Shown here: piece after piece, positions 63,452-64,000 of the stretch | How the letters are laid out: each line of letters starts with the position of its first letter | Position numbering within the stretch: position 1 is the stretch's first letter | Source: Hoeflea sp. 108 | GTDB taxonomy: Bacteria > Pseudomonadota > Alphaproteobacteria > Rhizobiales > Rhizobiaceae | Assembly (NCBI RefSeq): GCF_000372965.1 | Contig: NZ_KB890024.1 | Span: 1,552,839-1,616,838 of the forward strand | Direction: 5' to 3' | Length of the DNA: 64,000 bases | Made by a program: the position numbers and the translations under genes | The notes under the pieces: model-generated | The model's input: only the letters and a program-made list of their open reading frames with translations | The model's database searches: none | Told to the model about the DNA's origin: nothing

Positions 63452-63964
63452 ATGAAGCAGCATTTCAGGATGATGGCCGCCTATAATCAATGGGCCAACG
63501 AGCAGGTTTATGGCGCTGCGGCCGATCTTGGCGAAGAAGACTTCGGCCGTGACGTCGGTGCCTTCTTCAAGTCGATGCGCGGCACCCTGAACCACCTGCT
63601 CGCCGCGGACCGCATCTGGCTGAAGCGCTTCACGGGCCTGGGCGATGCTCCGTCGGCGCTTGACGCGATCTTGCACGAGAACCTTGCCAGACTGACGACG
63701 GCCCGCGAGGCGGAGGACAGGCGCATCGTCGAATGGATCGATGGTCTCGAGGAGAAGGCCTTCGCCGGCCGCTTCACCTATATGACAGTAACCGACATGC
63801 GTACCATTTCGCAGCGTCTGGCACCTGCGCTGACCCACCTCTTCAACCATCAGACCCATCATCGCGGCCAGGCGCATATGATCCTGACCGTGTTGAGGCG
63901 ACCTTCGATAAACCTCGACTTGATCTATTTCCAAAGGTCGGAAGTAGGCCGAAATTATGCTTAA
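63452..63964 (+). CDS. DinB-family protein
   Basis: A 170-residue four-helix-bundle protein with the metal-binding histidine pattern His48 (LNHLLAADR) and His133/His137 (FNHQTHHRGQAHM) typical of DinB/YfiT-like proteins, many of which are thiol-dependent transferases or damage-inducible proteins of unclear activity. AAGGAAT precedes the ATG at 63452. Nothing but an AT-richer tail follows it to the window end. Confidence 0.85.
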   Translation: MKQHFRMMAAYNQWANEQVYGAAADLGEEDFGRDVGAFFKSMRGTLNHLLAADRIWLKRFTGLGDAPSALDAILHENLARLTTAREAEDRRIVEWIDGLEEKAFAGRFTYMTVTDMRTISQRLAPALTHLFNHQTHHRGQAHMILTVLRRPSINLDLIYFQRSEVGRNYA

Positions 63965-64000
63965 TTAGAATTAAATTACGATTTGCATGCAAACGGAAAA

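Overview
The window looks like chromosomal core sequence from an alphaproteobacterium of the order Hyphomicrobiales, most like Mesorhizobium and relatives (Phyllobacteriaceae). The reasons are high GC, gene orders typical of that group (fabD-fabG-acpP-fabF-mltG-yicC-gmk; lptF-lptG-lptD-surA-pdxA-rsmA; rpsF-rpsR-rplI...dnaB-radA-cvpA-purF; pgsA-moaD-moaE behind uvrC), rhizobial intergenic palindromes, and an Omp25/RopB-like porin. This assignment is by recognition, not by a search. I see no tRNA or rRNA gene, prophage, transposase, CRISPR array or defence island.

Layout. 1-10 kb: a LysE-family exporter end facing a 49-residue small protein, cysS behind a RIME-like repeat, then a tightly overlapping six-gene run (DUF559, VOC, three GFA zinc proteins, proline iminopeptidase), citramalate synthase, RarD, a GST and a LOG-family hydrolase. 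10-18 kb: a LysM protein, an ArsR regulator with a palindrome over its start codon and an Atm1-type exporter, then phospholipid genes psd-pssA and a large acyltransferase/adenylate-forming fusion. 18-25 kb: transporters (DMT, SLC13), OsmC, a secreted lectin-like protein, an SDR, DoxX and purF.

25-32.4 kb (minus strand): cvpA, radA, dnaB, ynfA, a cyclopropane-fatty-acid-type synthase and rplI/rpsR/rpsF. 32.6-41.4 kb: an LTA-synthase-like phosphoglycerol transferase, divergent from the fatty-acid operon that continues into mltG, yicC and gmk. 41.5-49 kb (minus): rsmA, pdxA, a SurA-like chaperone, lptD, lptG and lptF, which together handle LPS transport and outer-membrane assembly. 49-56 kb: leucyl aminopeptidase and holC, a tandem pair of unknown membrane-anchored proteins (the second split by an apparent frameshift), rlmJ, an exported protein, RNase T2, a GST and a porin. 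56-64 kb: a pteridine-reductase-like SDR overlapping uvrC, pgsA, moaD-moaE, a META-domain protein, ndk, a GST and a DinB protein.

Most of the window is ordinary housekeeping. The best leads are not a new multi-gene system but local structures: a paired inverted repeat with an almost constant 65/66-bp spacer occurring twice, the arsR start-codon palindrome, four 11-bp-phased pho-box-like half-sites near 34.65 kb, the frameshifted paralogue at 52.3 kb, a G-rich hairpin at 18.04 kb, a terminator touching the ynfA start codon, and an acyltransferase domain with an altered HX4D motif.
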